This document shows positions 20,844 to 31,844 of a stretch of DNA of 64,000 bases, piece after piece. The position numbers and the translations under genes are program-made. Within the stretch, counting starts at the first letter, position 1. Every line of letters begins with the position of its first letter. The notes below the pieces were generated by a model, which was given only the letters and a program-made list of their open reading frames with translations, had not been told where the DNA came from and made no database searches. Origin of the DNA: Siphonodentalium dalli (Eukaryota; Mollusca; Scaphopoda; Gadilida; Siphonodentaliidae); the NCBI GenBank assembly GCA_032622095.1, contig CP136061.1, positions 6,082,734 through 6,146,733 on the forward strand. The letters are read 5' to 3'.

Positions 20844-21667
20844 GGCTAAGATTGGTGTGGCCTAGGCTAAGATTGGTGTGGCCTAGGCTAAGATTGGTGT
20901 GGCCCAGGCTAAGACTGTTGTGGCCCAGGCTAAGATTGGTGTGGCCCAGGCTAAGATTGGTGTGGCCTAGTCTAAGATTGGTGTGGCCTAGGCTAAGATT
21001 GGTGTGGCCAAGGCTAAGATTGGTGTGGCCTAGGCTAAGATTGGTGTGGCCTAGGCTAAGATTGGTGTGGCCTAGGCTAAGATTGGTGTGGCCTAGGCTA
21101 AGATTGGTGTGGCCTAGTCTAAGATTGGTGTGGCCTAGGCTAAGATTGGTGTGGCCTAGTCTAAGATTGGTGTGGCCTAGGCTAAGATTGGTGTGGCCTA
21201 GGCTAAGATTGGTGTGGCCCAGGCTAAGATTGGTGTGGCCTAGGCTAAGATTGGTGTGGCCCAGGCTAAGATTGGTGTGGCCCAGGCTCAGATTGGTGTG
21301 GCCCAGGCTAAGATTGGTGTGGCCCAGGCTAAGATTGGTGTGGCCCAGGCTAAGATTGGTGTGGCCCAGGCTAAGATTGGTGTGGCCCAGGCTAAGATTG
21401 GTGTGGCCCAGGCTAAGATTGGTGTGGCCCAGGCTAAGATTGGTGTGGCCCAGGCTAAGATTGGTGTGGCCTAGGCTAAGATTGGTGTGGCCCAGGCTAA
21501 GATTGGTGTGGCCTAGGCTAAGATTGGTGTGGCCTAGGCTAAGATTGGTGTGGCCCAGGCTAAGATTGGTGTGGCCCAGGCTAAGATTGGTGTGGCCCAG
21601 GCTAAGATTGGTGTGGCCTAGGCTGAGATTGGTGTGGCCCAGGCTAAGATTGGTGTGGCCTAGGCAA
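20844..21667. repeat. 21-bp minisatellite, ~39 copies
   Basis: The unit is GCTAAGATTGGTGTGGCC plus TAG or CAG. Because 21 is divisible by three and most units lack stops, both strands stay open: a 274-codon frame (20852-21676 plus) and a 299-codon frame (20788-21687 minus, LGHTNLS heptads). No splice, promoter or domain context supports translation. Confidence 0.9.
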
Positions 21668-21879
21668 AGGATATAAACAAAGCACACAATTTAGTTATGA
21701 GATCAGATAATTTTATACTGATAGACTAACTACGTCGTGTTGGCAGTCACAGACATTCCCGAGGGGTGTAAACTGTGTCAGCGATATGTCCAACTCATGG
21801 AAAGGATTGCCACTCCTGAATGATTCTATCCCGATATCCGGCAGATCAATAACCAAATCTTAGGAGAATCGAGAACTAA

Positions 21880-22480
21880 TTAGGTCGGCATGATAATGGA
21901 CTTTCCTCCTATTTTGGCAAGTCATAACTCTATCACGAAAAATGCAAATCTTATTTTGAAAGCATTCAGATGGCAGACATTCATGCAAAATTTCAGTCAG
22001 ATTCGATAACCCATGGCTGATATATCTGACCGGACAGACAAAAAAAACCCTATTTCCAGATGAACAAATGTCTAGAATGGAAAACAAAAATGGACGAACT
22101 AAAGAACCATAACTATAAGTTATCGTACTTAAACGGTCGTAAAATTGCTAAAAATAACAGGTCAAAAATATCGGACAAATCGAGTTTTCGAACATGATCG
22201 AGATATTGTTGTGAAAGATCGATGTACCAAATATGAATGAAATTGTTTGATGTTAATTTGTTCAAGTTATCATGCAATAAGACATAAATTTTCCTAAAAA
22301 TTAATTTCTAAAATTGATATAAAAAAAAATAGCAAACTACTTAAGGGCCGTAACTCAGGTGAAACATGTTTTTTTTAACTCGATCAAGATATTTATTGTT
22401 GTGAAAGGTCGATACACGTATACCAAATATGAATGAAATTGATTGAGATTTGTTCAAGTTATCATGCATATTATAACTGG
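21880..22480. repeat. Decayed dimeric repeat
   Basis: TTTTGGCAAGTCATAACTC, GATTCGATAACCCATGGCTGA and later paired ATTGTTGTGAAAGRTCGAT / TACCAAATATGAATGAAATTG blocks (about 22210 and 22400) show two old units. The ACCCATGG phrase is shared with the repeat at 15.2 kb. Confidence 0.5.
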
Positions 22481-23165
22481 TTAGAATGTCGGGAACGCGC
22501 GCGGGCCTACTTGTCTATGTGCAGCTATCACATGTGACAATAAACTCACACACCAAATATTGTCATTATCCATTAATAAACCCGCGATGTTATATAGGTT
22601 TGGGGCCCGCCAACCGTCCCTCATTAGACCATAAAAACTTGAATAAAAATCTCTGCACAAAGAAGATTTCCTCCTATTTTGACATGTCATATCCTTCAAA
22701 TCTGCACAAAGAAGTGTTCATCTGACTTTGACATGTCATATACAGCTGCAAATCCTTATATACTAAGACAATCAAGAAGGTCATATACCAATAATTATAA
22801 TATTTTTTAGTAATATTTAAAAGCTTTATTTCACAAATCGTTTGAGAAACCCATATAATATCGAAGACAGAAACCTATATAGTATCGTAGACAGAAACCG
22901 ATATAATATTCTAGACATTAAGTGTCTGACATAATTACAATCCCATATAATTTCCTTGCAGACACAGGATGTTCCAACCAACCACGGTGTCAACGTTCCA
23001 GAAACAATGTCTTTGACAGGTCAGAGAGCCGTGCTATACATTTATATCTCATGTTTATGTTAAGAACCATAAAGGAAAACCATGACAACAGTTTCATCAT
23101 CTCACATTGGCCTGATTTTTTTTCAAGTTTGAAGTTGTGCAAGGATTTAAATTTTTACTATATAT
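22481..23165. other. No gene recognised
   Basis: Short frames on both strands (22486-22725 plus, 22481-22699 minus, 22922-23200 plus) lack recognisable motifs. Small direct repeats (CTGCACAAAGAAG twice; GACAGAAACC twice) are present. Confidence 0.5.
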
Positions 23166-23375
23166 ATCAATTCTCAGGTATAATCAATTCTCAGGTATAA
23201 TCAATTCTCAGGTATAATCAATTATATGGTATAATCAATTCTCAGGTATAATCAATTATCAGGTATAATCTAAATTCTCGGTATAATCAATTATCAGGTA
23301 TAATCAATTCTCAGGTATAACAATTCTCAGGTATAATCAATTCTCAGGTATAATCAATTCTCGGGTATAACCGGC
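23166..23375. repeat. 17-bp tandem repeat, ~12 copies
   Basis: TCAATTCTCAGGTATAA is repeated, with a few units reading TTATCAGG or TTATATGG and one with a 2-bp slip. It is AT-rich and non-coding. Confidence 0.9.
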
Positions 23376-23399
23376 CATATAATTTCCTCTCCTTGTTGA

Positions 23400-23851
23400 A
23401 TCACAAATTCTCAATATCTGATTTGCTGTTTGTTCTATAATGAAAGACGGTTCTGTCGACACGAAACATGAAAGTTTGTTTTCTATTTTCTTAGTGACGT
23501 AATATGTCGTATCTGCATTTGTTTCATCTATAAAATTATCCTACAGAGATTCCAGTTCTCCCAAAACTCAAACCAAACTCGCATTTATATTTTGAGTACA
23601 CCATGCATGTAGATATAGCCATGGGTATTAAATTTATGCCGTTACGTCACCATATATGCGCATAACTCTACATAATGACATCCAGTTGATGCCTGGACTT
23701 GTTGTGCACCTAACGGTTTGTTTCCTATCTTCTTCTTGGTGTATCTATGTTTTATCTTAGAACGAAAGGATCTTGCTAATCTGCAGAGATGCCTATTTTT
23801 CTCCTGAGTATCGAACCAAACTGCGTTATTTAATATTTACATGGGCCTAAT
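23400..23851. repeat. Two diverged ~240-bp modules (family M)
   Basis: TTTCTATTTTCTTAGTGACG...CATCTATAAAATTATCCTACAGAG and TTTCCTATCTTCTTCTTGG...CTTGCTAATCTGCAGAG are parallel. Both continue to a CTGCGTTATTTAATATTTAC-like end. A third copy is at 25180-25320. Confidence 0.5.
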
Positions 23852-23855
23852 TTAA

Positions 23856-24118
23856 TCCTTCCATCACTGGAGCTTCCTGAAATTTTGCGAAAACCCTGAG
23901 CCAATGCATTAATTCTCTTATAGATGCGAGTCTCCCATAAGGAGCCTCGCATACATAAGAGAATACATTGGCCTAAAAATGTTTACCTTGACCTAGTAGG
24001 CCAGTGTTCAAATTCTCTTATATATGCGAGGATCCCTATGGGAGACTCGCATATATAAGAGAATGGACTGACACAAGATCTTTAATGCTGCACTAGCGCA
24101 GCCCCCGTCATGAAAGGC
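23856..24118. mobile_element. TTAA MITE family C
   Basis: TTAA is at 23852-23855 and at 24119-24122, the second being shared with the next element. The left end reads TCCTTCCATCACTGGAGC. The right end reads GTCATGAAAGGC. Two cassettes (23897-23970, 24000-24065) face each other around a TTTACCTTGACC centre. Confidence 0.75.
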
Positions 24119-24122
24119 TTAA

Positions 24123-24515
24123 CCCTTTACCCAACAAACCGGCCAAAACCGGCCAAATAAAGCTTCAACAGCCTAAAATATCTTCGGTCTGTCTCAATAG
24201 AACCATACACATATGGATATCATTGGAACCGGCTCCTTGACCACATTGTGATAGTTACAGTTATACCCTGTGCCAATGCATTCTCTTATATATGCGAGTC
24301 GACCATAGGTCGCCTCGCATATATAACAGAATGCATTGGCCTAAAAAAAATCTTTTTTTTAACACTTTTTACCATTTTTTCTTACATTCTTTAACAATTT
24401 TATAATTTTTAATGTGTTAAGCCAATGCATTCTCTTATATATGCGAGGCGACCTATGGTCGACTCGCATATATAAGAGAATGCATTGGCACAGGGCCCTT
24501 CTGTTGGGTAAAGGC
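24123..24515. mobile_element. TTAA MITE family A
   Basis: TTAA (24119-24122 and 24516-24519) flanks CCCTTTACCCAACA and its inverse. Cassettes lie at 24268-24334 and 24421-24489. It is almost identical to 55043-55434, so one of the two moved recently. Its left TTAA is the right TTAA of the neighbouring family C element. Confidence 0.85.
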
Positions 24516-24590
24516 TTAATAGAAATCCTAAAGAGAATAACGCTAAAAAAATCAGGAAATAATAAATTCAAAACAGCCGTGTGACTTTAA

Positions 24591-24855
24591 CCCTTTCAGT
24601 GCCAGGGGCCGATGTTATCGGCCCTAATTTATGGTCTGTAAAATCGGCCCTAAAAAAATAAATAAAAAATAATTATTTATTTAGATTAAAAAAAATTATT
24701 AAAATTGTAAAAAATAATAACAATGATGAAAAATTGTTAGGCCAATGCATTCTCTTATATATGCGAGGCGACCTATGGTTGACCCGCGTATATAAGAGAA
24801 TGCATTGGCACAGGGTATATGGGTTGAAACAAAAACGGACCTGGCACTGAAAGGG
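24591..24855. mobile_element. TTAA MITE family B with a paralogous empty site
   Basis: TTAA lies at 24587-24590 and 24856-24859. Ends are CCCTTTCAGTGCCAGG and CCTGGCACTGAAAGGG. One cassette is present (24742-24808). The duplicated flanking sequence near 26640-26700 has one TTAA (26660-26663) and no element, so the element inserted with TTAA duplication after or during divergence of the two copies. Confidence 0.85.
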
Positions 24856-24859
24856 TTAA

Positions 24860-25070
24860 ATGAGAAAGGATGACATCAACGCCTCGGGTCCATTTCAGCA
24901 GTGTACACAAACAAGAATGGAGGGAAAATATGTCACGAAAACAATACGATCATGTGTGGTTTAATGAATTATGCATCGCGATTGATTTTTTGATAATGAA
25001 TTTTTCATCAGAGATGTCTGAATTCTCGGGTGCATATGCACACGTAACATATTGTCGATAATTTACTGAA
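24860..25070. repeat. Segmental duplication, copy 1
   Basis: CAACGCCTCGGG...TTTCAGCAGTGTACAC, AATATGTCACGAAAA, GTGTGGTTTAATGAATTATG and TCGGGTGCAT all recur in order at 26664-26920. The 63-codon frame at 24870-25061 is not conserved as a frame in the second copy. Confidence 0.7.
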
Positions 25071-25179
25071 AATGTATTGTGTTTGTGTTTTTTTATTTAG
25101 TACCGTGACACTTTTGAACCTGTTTCTCTCTGTTAACACACTCTTTTAGCGGTGTTGAATATAATGGATATATATGTAA

Positions 25180-25500
25180 ACAACATAACGGTTCACTTTC
25201 TATCTTCTTTATGATGTATCTATGGTTCATCTTAGTGTGAAGGGATCCAAATCTACAGAGATGCTAAATTCTCCTGAGTATCAAAGCAAACTGAGCTATT
25301 TAATCCTTTATATACTAAATGGATTCTCCCACTCAGTTATAAAAGTATACAGTGGAATGGTCTATTATTTAACTGGAGGGGTTTTCACAGACAATAAGCA
25401 GACAACAGTTATGACAATTACAGAAATACTGATTAAATAGTCCTATTTATTGGAGGGAAATGTTCAGATAATAAGTTCAGTCAACGATCTATGGCCATTT
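25180..25500. repeat. Modules M and L
   Basis: CGGTTCACTTTCTATCTTC...TCTACAGAGATGCTAAATTC matches the M modules at 23.4-23.85 kb. From about 25310, ACTAAATGGATTCTCCCAC, CAGTTATAAAAGTATACA and TTATTGGAGGGAAATGTTCA match 63300-63450 (module L). A 72-codon frame here (25222-25440) is not supported. Confidence 0.55.
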
Positions 25501-25576
25501 GTTGCACTTATTATTTTATTATTTCCTTAAAGGAATAACTATATTCATCAATGAGTATTTTGTATAGAAATGGTTA

Positions 25577-26175
25577 CCATTCCATGACTGGAGCTTCCTG
25601 AAATTTTGCGAAACCCTGTGCCAATGCATTCTCTTATATATGCGAGTCTCCCATAGGAAGCCTCCCATATACACATATATAAGAGAATACATTGGCCTAA
25701 CAATATTTACCTTGACATTATAAGCCATGCATTATCTTATATATGCGAGTCTCACATAGGGAGCATCCCATATACACATGTACATGTATAAGAAAATACA
25801 TCGGCCTAACAATTTTACCTTGACATTGTAAGCCATGCATTCTCGTATATATGCGAGTCTCACATAGGGGCCTCCCATATACACATGTATAAGAAAATAC
25901 ATTGGCCTAACAATATTTACCTTGACATTATAAGCCATGCATTATCTTATATATGAGAGTCTCACATAGGGAGCCTCCCATATACACATGTACATGTATA
26001 AGAAAATACATCGGCCTAACAATTTTACCTTGACATTATAAGCCATGCATTATCTTATAAATGCGAGTCTCACATAGGTATAGCCTCCCATATACACATT
26101 TATAAGAAAATATATTGGCCTAATAATATTTATCTTGACAATGTAAGCCATGCATTCTCTTATATATGCGAGGCT
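25577..26175. mobile_element. TTAA MITE family C with ~105-bp internal amplification
   Basis: The left end CCATTCCATGACTGGAGC follows a mutated TTAC. Five units are marked by CTTGACATT at about 25711, 25819, 25921, 26029 and 26133 (spacings 108, 102, 108, 104). Each contains half-cassettes reading GCCATGCATTATC...CACATGTATAAGAAAATACAT. Two unit types alternate, giving a roughly 210-bp dimer. The array is cut at 26175 by a hAT MITE. Confidence 0.7.
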
Positions 26176-26597
26176 CAAGTCTGAGTGTATAGTGTGCCTG
26201 TCATTTGCAGAATGAGGTCCCCAGAGGGTGAATTTAGTGACGCTATCCCATCTAGCGGGCTACCATCACTAAATTCACCCGCTGAGGACCTCATTCTGCT
26301 TAGGCCTCATCTTCTCAGGAAACTTCTTCACATAGATTCTTTTTTTGTTTAGTTTCTCTATATCCCCAAATTGGCAGATGACACATTGCATAATCGAGGT
26401 TCCCAATGGGTGTACATCGCAATATTTACCATTTGGGAACTTCAATCTGAGTCTATGTCTCCCATAGCAGATGAGGCCATGCAGAATGAGGTCGCAAGAG
26501 GGTGCATTTGGTGATGCTAGCCCACTATGCAGGATAGAGTCACTAAATTTCCCCTCTGGGGACCTCATTCTGCAAATGACAGGCACACTCAGGCTTG
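26176..26597. mobile_element. hAT MITE family D, complete internal region
   Basis: It begins CAAGTCTGAGTG and ends CACACTCAGGCTTG. It contains two arm palindromes and the full interior (TTGGCAGATGACACATTGC, ACCATTTGGGAACTTCAATC). No clear 8-bp duplication was found. It serves as the reference for reading split copies. The minus frame 26275-26604 is a shadow. Confidence 0.75.
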
Positions 26598-26639
26598 GCA
26601 TCATCTGCTATGGGATAAAAACATCATGAAAAAATAAGA

Positions 26640-26925
26640 TTTAAAACTGCCGCGGAACTTTAATTGAGAAAAGATAGATAATCAACGCCTCGGGCACATT
26701 TCAGCAGTGTACACGAACAAGAACAGATAGATAATCAACGCCTCGGGCACATTTCAGCAGTGTACACAAACAAGAACAGACAGAAAAATATGTCACGAAA
26801 ATAATAAGGTGATGTGTGGTTTAATGAATTATGCAACACAATTGATTTTTTTATAATGAATTCTTTATCAAAGGTGTTTGAATTGTCGGGTGCATCTGCA
26901 CGCACATGATACTTGAGTAAACTCC
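26640..26925. repeat. Segmental duplication, copy 2, with empty MITE site
   Basis: It is parallel to 24571-25050 but has a single TTAA (26660-26663) where copy 1 has the B element. A further internal 60-bp duplication (GATAGATAATCAACGCCTCG twice) is private to this copy. Confidence 0.7.
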
Positions 26926-27129
26926 ATCACTGCATGATTGACATCTGAAATGAGATTTATGAACGATATTTTCATCTGAATGTTTGTACAGCATTTAGTT
27001 AGTTATCGATCTGTTGATTTGAGGCTCAAACTGAATCAAGATTATCATCCAATATCGATGTGATTTAATTTATTCAGGAATAAAAAACATCAAAAACGAC
27101 AAATTCAGCAATCCATTGGGTATCCACCT

Positions 27130-27490
27130 TGGAATGTCCATCTACACCACACCCCCATCTACACCCCATCCCATCGACACCGAACCCCATCTACACCCCA
27201 CCCCCCATCTACACCCCACCCCCATCAACACCCACCCCATTTACACCCCACCCCATCGACACCCCCATCCACACTCTACCCACATCGACACCTCACCCTC
27301 ATCTACCCCTCATCGACACTACAACAACCCCCATCAACACCCCACCTCCCATCTACACCCCACCCCATTGACACCCCCATCTACACCCCACCCCCAACAA
27401 CACCCACCCAATTTACACCCCCATCAACACCCCACCCCACCCAACACCCCATCTACACCCCACCCCCATATACACCACCCATCGACAAAC
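27130..27490. repeat. C-rich (CATCTACACCCCACCC)n tract
   Basis: Irregular runs of CACCCCATCTACACC, CCATCAACACC and CCCATCGACACC occur on the plus strand. The minus strand is correspondingly G-rich. Open frames through it (27116-27556, 27129-27371) are low-complexity T/P/H/S and are not taken as genes. Confidence 0.85.
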
Positions 27491-28411
27491 AGTTTATCTA
27501 TTTTTATTGTGTCAATATTTCAGATATACTATAAGAAAATTCAGGACATTTTTTAGTCTAATCATCCCATGATTCATCATTTATTCTGGTTCAAATAGTT
27601 ATGAAATGGTAAAAAAATAACTTAAAAAAATATTCTATATAACTCATCGGCCCTAATTGTTTGTTTTTTTTTTTTTTTTTAGATTTTTATGTTTTTTGGG
27701 TTGAATTTTTTTTGGGTATGCTTAAGCATGCTATATCGAATTTAAAAACAAACTGGATAAGTCCTTAGGGGCATGTTATAACTCAAAACTATCACCAAGT
27801 ATTCATAGTAAGATTCCCTGGCACTAAACCTACAAATCAAGCCTGGCACTGAAAGAGTTAACAAATATTCTCATGTATCAGTAATAGAAGGAGCCCCCCC
27901 CCCCCCCCCCAAAAAAAAATCCCTGCCATTCTGATGTATGCTGCTATTGTCTACAGTAGCAAGTTACATGTGATCATTACACTATAAACATGTACGCAGT
28001 TATTCAGAGTATCTTCGCATTACATTTCCAGCATATTGTGACACAACCAAATCACCAATCAATATCTTAATTTATCGTCTTAATTGAAATGGAAGTGTTT
28101 GCTATATAAGGAGCATGGATTGGCATCGTGTATTCTACAGACATCTATTTTGATTTTAAAAGTCTCTAGCTGTCGAAGACGAAGGAAAGTTAAGACTTAA
28201 TTAATTTATAGACGAGTATATCCAAACCGTGAACTTACATAGCTCTATTATAGTTATCTAAATATGGATACACGTCTGTCGGAAACATACGGAAATAGAC
28301 TGCATGACAACCACCTACAGGAAACCCATCATTTTAGGTTTTGAATCTGGATTATATAGTTTGTCTCCAGTAAAAAGTTAACAGCATATTCATTCAACAA
28401 TAAAACAAGGG
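27491..28411. other. Degraded B MITE and single-copy spacer
   Basis: From 27645 to 27860, CATCGGCCCTAA, ACTAAACCTACAAA and CCTGGCACTGAAAGAGTTAA are remnants of a B element whose cassette is gone. A C17/A9 run is at 27894. The rest (to 28411) has no convincing coding frame. Confidence 0.5.
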
Positions 28412-28545
28412 GTACCCCACCCCATCTACACCCCCATCGACACCCCACCCCCATCAACACCTCACCCCACCCCCATCAACACCCCACCCCATCTACACCC
28501 CAATCGACACCCCACCCCACCCACACCCCCATCAACACCCCAAGG
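28412..28545. repeat. Second C-rich tract
   Basis: It has the same composition as 27130-27490 (CACCCCCATCAACACC). It abuts the 28-bp array, and the first array unit starts inside its last AACACCCCAAGGGG. Confidence 0.8.
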
Positions 28546-29080
28546 GGTACGCATCTAAGATGCTATGTCAAGGGGTACACATCTAAGATGCTATGTCAAG
28601 GGGTACGCATCTAAGATGCTATGTCAAGGGGTACGCATCTAAGATGCTATATGTCAAGGGGTACGCATCTAAGATGCTATGTCAAGGGGTACGCATCTAA
28701 GATGCTATGTCAAGGGGTACACATCTAAGATGCTATGTCAAGGGGTACACATCTAAGATGCTATGTCAAGGGGTACGCATCTAAGATGCTATGTCAAGGG
28801 GTACGCATCTAAGATGCTATATGTCAAGGGGTACGCATCTAAGATGCTATGTCAAGGGGTACGCATCTAAGATGCTATGTCAAGGGGTACGCATCTAAGA
28901 TGCTATGTCAAGGGGTACACATCTAAGATGCTATGTCAAGGGGTACACATCTAAGATGCTATGTTAAGGGGTACGCATCTAAGATGCTATGTCAAGGGGT
29001 ACGCATCTAAGATGCTATGTCAAGGGGTACGCATCTAAGATGCTATGTCAAGGGGTACGCATCTAAGATGCTATGTCAAG
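28546..29080. repeat. 28-bp array, ~19 copies, higher-order pattern
   Basis: The unit is GGGGTACGCATCTAAGATGC plus TATGTCAA. Variant positions are ACG or ACA after GGGGT, and TATAT for TAT. Their order (two near-matching blocks of 6-7 units: G, G with extra AT, G, G, A, A) shows amplification of blocks. Each unit contains the hairpin GCATCT-A-AGATGC. Confidence 0.9.
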
Positions 29081-29084
29081 TTTA

Positions 29085-29640
29085 TTGGCAGTCGAAAAAA
29101 ACTTCTGCCAATAACTTGGCAATAAGGCCCACACAAGGCCCGAAAATTCAGACAAACCTGGTTTTCGAACTCGTCCGAGATATTGTTTCAAGAGACTTAT
29201 ATACCAAATATGGTTTGAATCAGTTAATATTTAATTGAGTTATCGTGCTAGCGGTGAAAAAAATAGACAAACTAAGGCCCATAACTCCGGGGAAAAAATT
29301 CGGACAAACCTGGTTTTCGAACACGTCCGAGATATTGTTGCAAGAGACTCATATATCAAATATGGTTGTAATCAGTTAATATTTTATTGAGTTATCGCGC
29401 CAACAGGTGATAAAATTGCAAAAAAGTCATCAAAGATAGATAACTCTTGTCAAAAAGTTTGGACGTGACCCATTTTCTACAGGCAGTAAATAGTCATTGG
29501 GAGCAACTCAGATACCAAAATATTTTAGAATCCGTCCACAAATGTAAAAGTTATAAGGCATTCTTTAGGTCCGCACGCCGCCCGCCCGCCAACCGTCCCT
29601 CGTCAAACCATAAGTCGAGTTTTTGAAAAAACTCGACTAA
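29085..29640. repeat. ~165-bp dimeric repeat
   Basis: Two units share CAGACAAACCTGGTTTTCG, GTCCGAGATATTGTT, CAAATATGGTT and TTGAGTTATCG (about 29138 and 29302). They are followed by a third diverged stretch and CCGCCCGCCAACCGTCCCTC. A 73-codon frame (29017-29238) spans the array and this repeat and is not credible. Confidence 0.6.
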
Positions 29641-30050
29641 CAAGTCAGAAATGGTAATGCCCTCAAGATTATATTATTAGGGTATACATAAAATATAAAA
29701 TATACAGGTTTCATGAATGCACCACCTCAGAATTCCGTTAAAACAACTAATTTTTCAAATTATTACAACTACTGCTTATCACTGAAGGTTTCTCATCCAC
29801 CATACCAGAATGCCTCTAAATGTGACCAAAAGTCTACCAATCGGACTAAATACACATCCGACACTTTGCAATACGACCTTTAGTCCACATTTCAACTGAG
29901 ACATACTTCATCAGCAATGTTAGCTGTTATATTATGCATTGTGTTCCCACAATAAAATCCTCAAGAGTGGCCTGGCCATTGTTCACACATAAATATCGAA
30001 AGCAATTAACACGGTAATAAAAGTTACATACTGCAAGAATGACTCAGATT
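29641..30050. other. No gene recognised
   Basis: About 400 bp of apparently single-copy sequence with no frame of note. Confidence 0.5.
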
Positions 30051-30195
30051 TTATTTCCCATATTGTGAATAAAGAAACTTTCGAGAGAAGATGAGGCATA
30101 ATCAAAATGAGGTCCCGTTCTGCGGGATAGCGTCACTAAATTCACCCTCTGGGGACCTCATTCTGCCAATGACATGCACACTAAACTCAGACTTA
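30051..30195. mobile_element. hAT MITE family D fragment
   Basis: GAGAGAAGATGAGGC, one shortened palindrome (TGCGGGATAGCGTCAC...GGGGACCTCATTCTG) and a right end TAAACTCAGACTTAAG are recognisable. The left half is missing. Confidence 0.6.
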
Positions 30196-30242
30196 AGCTC
30201 TCAAGGTACGTACCCAAAATTCTGAGCTTCAAAGGTATTTAA

Positions 30243-30467
30243 CCCTTCGAGTGCCAGGTCGATTTTTGTATCAACCCATATACCCTGTGCCAATGCATTC
30301 TCTTATATATGCGAGTCGACCATATATAAGAGAATGCATTGTCCTAACAATTTTTTTTTATTTTTTTTTACAATTTTTTACAATTTTAATAATTTATTCT
30401 TATATTCTTTAACAGACTTATTTTGTAGGTTTAGGGCCGATGAGATCGGCCCCTGGCACTCAAAGGA
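30243..30467. mobile_element. TTAA MITE family B
   Basis: TTAA is at 30239-30242 and 30468-30471. Ends are CCCTTCGAGTGCCAGG and CCTGGCACTCAAAGGA. The cassette (30287-30343) has lost the central stem-loop, leaving GCGAGTCGACCATATATAAG. Confidence 0.8.
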
Positions 30468-30508
30468 TTAAACAATTATCCTACATGAGATTCAAATAAG
30501 GTATGTCC

Positions 30509-31320
30509 ATTTAAACAATTATCCTGCATGATTCTATATAGTTTGATCCAACAGCAATTCATGTTCCTCAGAAATTCAATATATCTGGCAAAATGAGCAA
30601 ATTCTTGACAAGTTTATTAAATCATGTACACCCCCTCGACTCTGACTGCTCTCACATTCTAAGTATAACGTAAGCTTAGATATCCCGCCTTCCAAAGTAC
30701 AGGCCGGTAATTTGGAGATTCGTGCAAATCATGACCATGTCTGTTTAAAGGTACTCAATCCGATAAAACTCCTCTCAATTACTATTTCAATGGCTTCGGG
30801 GGTCAAAAATATTTGATTCGAGACGAGGAAGTCACCCATCAAAGCTCAGATTTGTTAGATATCGATTTTAGAAATCTATTATTTTTCATTATCGGGAATA
30901 CTATCTGGCCCAGAACTCAGTCAAAATTGCGTTAAAATTACCACTTGATTTTAGAGTTATCCATCCTTGTCTGTTTGAATAGATTTGGAGTACACATCCA
31001 GAGCAGATTACGGCAGTTATTAGTACTCATCTCGAGAACATAACAAATTTCAAAAATCAATATCTAATAACTCTGAGCTTTGTTTGATGGGTTCCTCGAC
31101 TCGAATCAAATATTTTTTACCCCCAAAGAAATAGTAATATAGGACCCTCTGATCGGATTGTTGTTGTTGGAATCTGTTGAGATGGGGACCCTCTTTACGG
31201 ATTGAGTACCTTTAAGCAATTATCCTGCATGATTCTATATATTTTGATCCAACAGCAATTCATATTCCTCAGAAATTCAATATATCTGGCAAAATGAGCA
31301 AATTCTTGACAAGTTAAATC
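30509..31320. repeat. ~104-bp direct repeats around an F element
   Basis: TTAAACAATTATCCTGCATG through GAGCAAATTCTTGACAAG (30509-30618) recurs at 31212-31318 with few changes. The second copy starts exactly at the right TTAA of the F element. A third short start (ACAATTATCCTACATGA) is at 30473. Confidence 0.75.
30749..31211. mobile_element. TTAA foldback MITE family F, copy 2
   Basis: TTAA (30745-30748, 31212-31215) flanks AGGTACTCAATCCG and its inverse. It is 463 bp and highly similar to 1324-1793, including the GATTCGAG...CTCGAATC foldback. It has small indels only. Confidence 0.85.
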
Positions 31321-31660
31321 TCAATATTGACAAATAGCTCAAACGGATCATGTAATCTCGCAGCTCGGCTGGTACATCGTCCAAATGGACAAATTGATTA
31401 TAAATTTATCATGAAACCAACGGCATAAATTGGCAGACAGGGCCGCAGATTGGCACAGAATTAGTGAGATCTGCCACCTTTATCTCACCGAGGTATATCC
31501 TGGGGTGACACATGGATACTTTGATATAAACTTAATTGTCCGTCGGAGTTTCCGAGAATTAGTACCTCCGTCACTGACAGCTCAATTCATTTGCAATTAT
31601 TTTTAACACTTCTAGAATAATCTGGATCTCAAAGAATATTATACAAAAACAAGGCCAATA
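31321..31660. other. No gene recognised
   Basis: 340 bp, no coding frame with cues and no repeat relationship seen within the window. Confidence 0.5.
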
Positions 31661-31842
31661 CAGAAATGCCCTAATTAATCGACTCCTTAACCACAGCAGA
31701 TTTATGGGTAACTTTTCAGGATTTAGTCGGAAATATGGCTTGTTGCCATTCATCGGAAAGCTCTCGGGGAGAGCTTTCCGATGAATGGCAACAAGCCATA
31801 TTTCTGCTGTGGTTAAGGAGTCGATTATTTAGAGCATTACTG
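31661..31842. mobile_element. Foldback MITE family E, deleted right arm
   Basis: TA, then CAGAAATGCCCTAATTAATC, then the left arm, a GCTCTCGGGGAGAGC hinge, and a right arm lacking the CCGACTAAATCC segment, ending GAGCATTACTG then TA (31843-31844). The minus frame 31571-31753 is a shadow. Confidence 0.85.
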
Positions 31843-31844
31843 TA

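Noticed and set aside
27116-27556. 146-codon Pro/Thr/His-rich protein
   Set aside because: It is low-complexity translation of the C-rich tract with a frame choice that is arbitrary.
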